Of a DNA stretch of 8,111 nt, positions 7,806 through 8,111 are shown in pieces (position 1 is the stretch's first letter; each line of letters starts with the position of its first letter). The position numbers and the translations under genes were made by a program. The notes below the pieces were generated by a model. The model was not told the origin of the DNA, searched no databases, and saw only the letters and a program-made list of their open reading frames with translations. The stretch comes from Comamonadaceae bacterium. GTDB taxonomy: Bacteria; Pseudomonadota; Gammaproteobacteria; Burkholderiales; Burkholderiaceae. The DNA lies in the NCBI GenBank assembly GCA_947505915.1, contig CANNNH010000054.1, forward strand, positions 1 to 8,111. Direction: 5' to 3'.

Positions 7806-7811
7806 TAAAAT
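7806..7811 (+). promoter_or_regulatory. Candidate -10 box of metH2
   Basis: TAAAAT matches five of six bases of the sigma-70 -10 consensus. It would place the transcription start near 7818, immediately before the first stem of the riboswitch at 7820. No good -35 hexamer is visible at standard spacing. The support is mainly positional. Confidence 0.45.
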
Positions 7812-7819
7812 CCCAATTT

Positions 7820-7907
7820 CCCAAGGAGCGTTGCAGCTTCGCCCGCGTGCGAAGTCAGGCTTGGGGCTCAATGCTTGCAACCACGCTCACCTTTGTCCTA
7901 AGGTGAG
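7820..7907 (+). promoter_or_regulatory. SAH riboswitch (ahcY motif) controlling metH2
   Basis: The RNA matches the S-adenosylhomocysteine aptamer. P1 pairs CCCAAG (7820-7825) with CTTGGG (7860-7865). P2 pairs CTTCGC (7837-7842) with GCGAAG (7849-7854). P4 pairs GAGCG (7826-7830) with CGCTC (7884-7888) and TTGCA (7831-7835) with TGCAA (7876-7880), leaving CCA bulged. The expression platform is a perfect 8-bp hairpin: CTCACCTT (7886-7893) against AAGGTGAG (7900-7907), which contains the metH2 ribosome-binding site. The P4 strand and the anti-Shine-Dalgarno arm share 7886-7888, so the two folds compete. SAH binding should stabilise P4, free the site and switch translation on, as known for this class upstream of ahcY and metH in betaproteobacteria. 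Confidence 0.92.
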
Positions 7908-7910
7908 TCC

Positions 7911-8111
7911 GTGTCTTCTTCTCTTATTCCTGCGGTTCCCCCCATGAAGCTGTCCGGCCTGGAGCCGGTCAGCATTGGCGCGGGTAATTTGTTCGTCAAC
8001 ATTGGCGAGCGCACCAACGTCACCGGCTCCAAGGCCTTTGCCCGCATGATTTTGAATGGCGAGTTCGAGCAGGCATTGGCGGTGGCGCGTCATCAAGTGG
8101 AAAACGGCGCG
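7911..8111 (+). CDS. metH2: Methionine synthase, pterin/cobalamin-binding part (split MetH, second part; 5' end only)
   Basis: The partial product (67 residues to the window edge) carries [17 protein letters not shown] (27-43), the opening motif of the methyltetrahydrofolate (pterin)-binding domain of MetH. That domain supplies the methyl group to cobalamin for transfer to homocysteine held by the separate MetH1. The cobalamin and SAM-reactivation domains should lie beyond the window. The start is taken as GTG 7911, because AAGG (7900-7903) sits 7 nt upstream and is the site covered by the riboswitch hairpin. ATG 7944 is in frame but has no ribosome-binding site. Translation should rise when SAH accumulates. 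Confidence 0.93.
   Translation, partial: MSSSLIPAVPPMKLSGLEPVSIGAGNLFVNIGERTNVTGSKAFARMILNGEFEQALAVARHQVENGA

Noticed and set aside
7800..7910. Cobalamin or SAM riboswitch before metH2
   Set aside because: A metH gene makes these plausible, but there is no B12 box and no SAM aptamer core. The helices fit the SAH class.
7944..7946. ATG as the metH2 start
   Set aside because: No ribosome-binding site precedes it, whereas GTG 7911 follows the AAGGTGAG that the riboswitch hairpin covers.
1..8111. CRISPR array, tRNA or rRNA genes
   Set aside because: No regularly spaced repeats and no tRNA or rRNA signature sequences were seen.

Overview
The window looks like a chromosomal stretch from a betaproteobacterium of the order Burkholderiales, most likely Comamonadaceae (Rhodoferax/Polaromonas-like). 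The reasons are the high GC content, the methionine synthase split into two genes, an S-adenosylhomocysteine (SAH) riboswitch before the second metH gene, and an in-frame REP-type repeat of a kind familiar from these genomes. This placement is inference from sequence character, not from a database match.

Left part, minus strand (1-2667). A rhodanese-domain protein and the DNA helicase RecQ form a tightly coupled pair with a 4-nt GTGA overlap. Downstream of recQ lies the 5' end of an AapJ-type amino-acid-binding periplasmic protein. It is cut by the window edge and begins at a TTG codon with a good Shine-Dalgarno sequence. The recQ-aapJ gap (192-403) holds a strong sigma-54 (-24/-12) promoter candidate for aapJ. 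A perfect 18-bp palindrome lies about 85 bp upstream of the predicted transcription start, where an enhancer-binding activator would sit.

Middle, plus strand (2770-4115). metH1 encodes only the zinc/homocysteine domain of cobalamin-dependent methionine synthase and appears to be leaderless. It is followed, with a TTGA overlap, by a 100-residue predicted lipoprotein of unknown function.

Right part, plus strand (4150-7771). A type I restriction-modification locus lies between the two methionine synthase genes. hsdM looks intact apart from a short REP-derived in-frame insert. The next reading frame is a chimera: about 292 residues of the specificity subunit HsdS (first target-recognition domain, conserved spacer, start of the second domain) run in frame into the last ~394 residues of the restriction/translocation subunit HsdR. 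The simplest reading is a large in-frame deletion that removed the HsdS C-terminus and the HsdR nuclease and Walker motifs, so the locus should not cut DNA. A real fused protein or an assembly join are the alternatives.

Far right (7772-8111). A -10-like box leads directly into a well-formed SAH riboswitch. Its 3' strand overlaps the arm of a hairpin that hides the ribosome-binding site of metH2, predicting a translational ON switch when SAH accumulates. metH2 starts at a GTG, encodes the pterin-binding domain, and runs off the window. Together metH1 and metH2 would remethylate homocysteine in the activated methyl cycle. Only the metH2 half is under visible SAH control.
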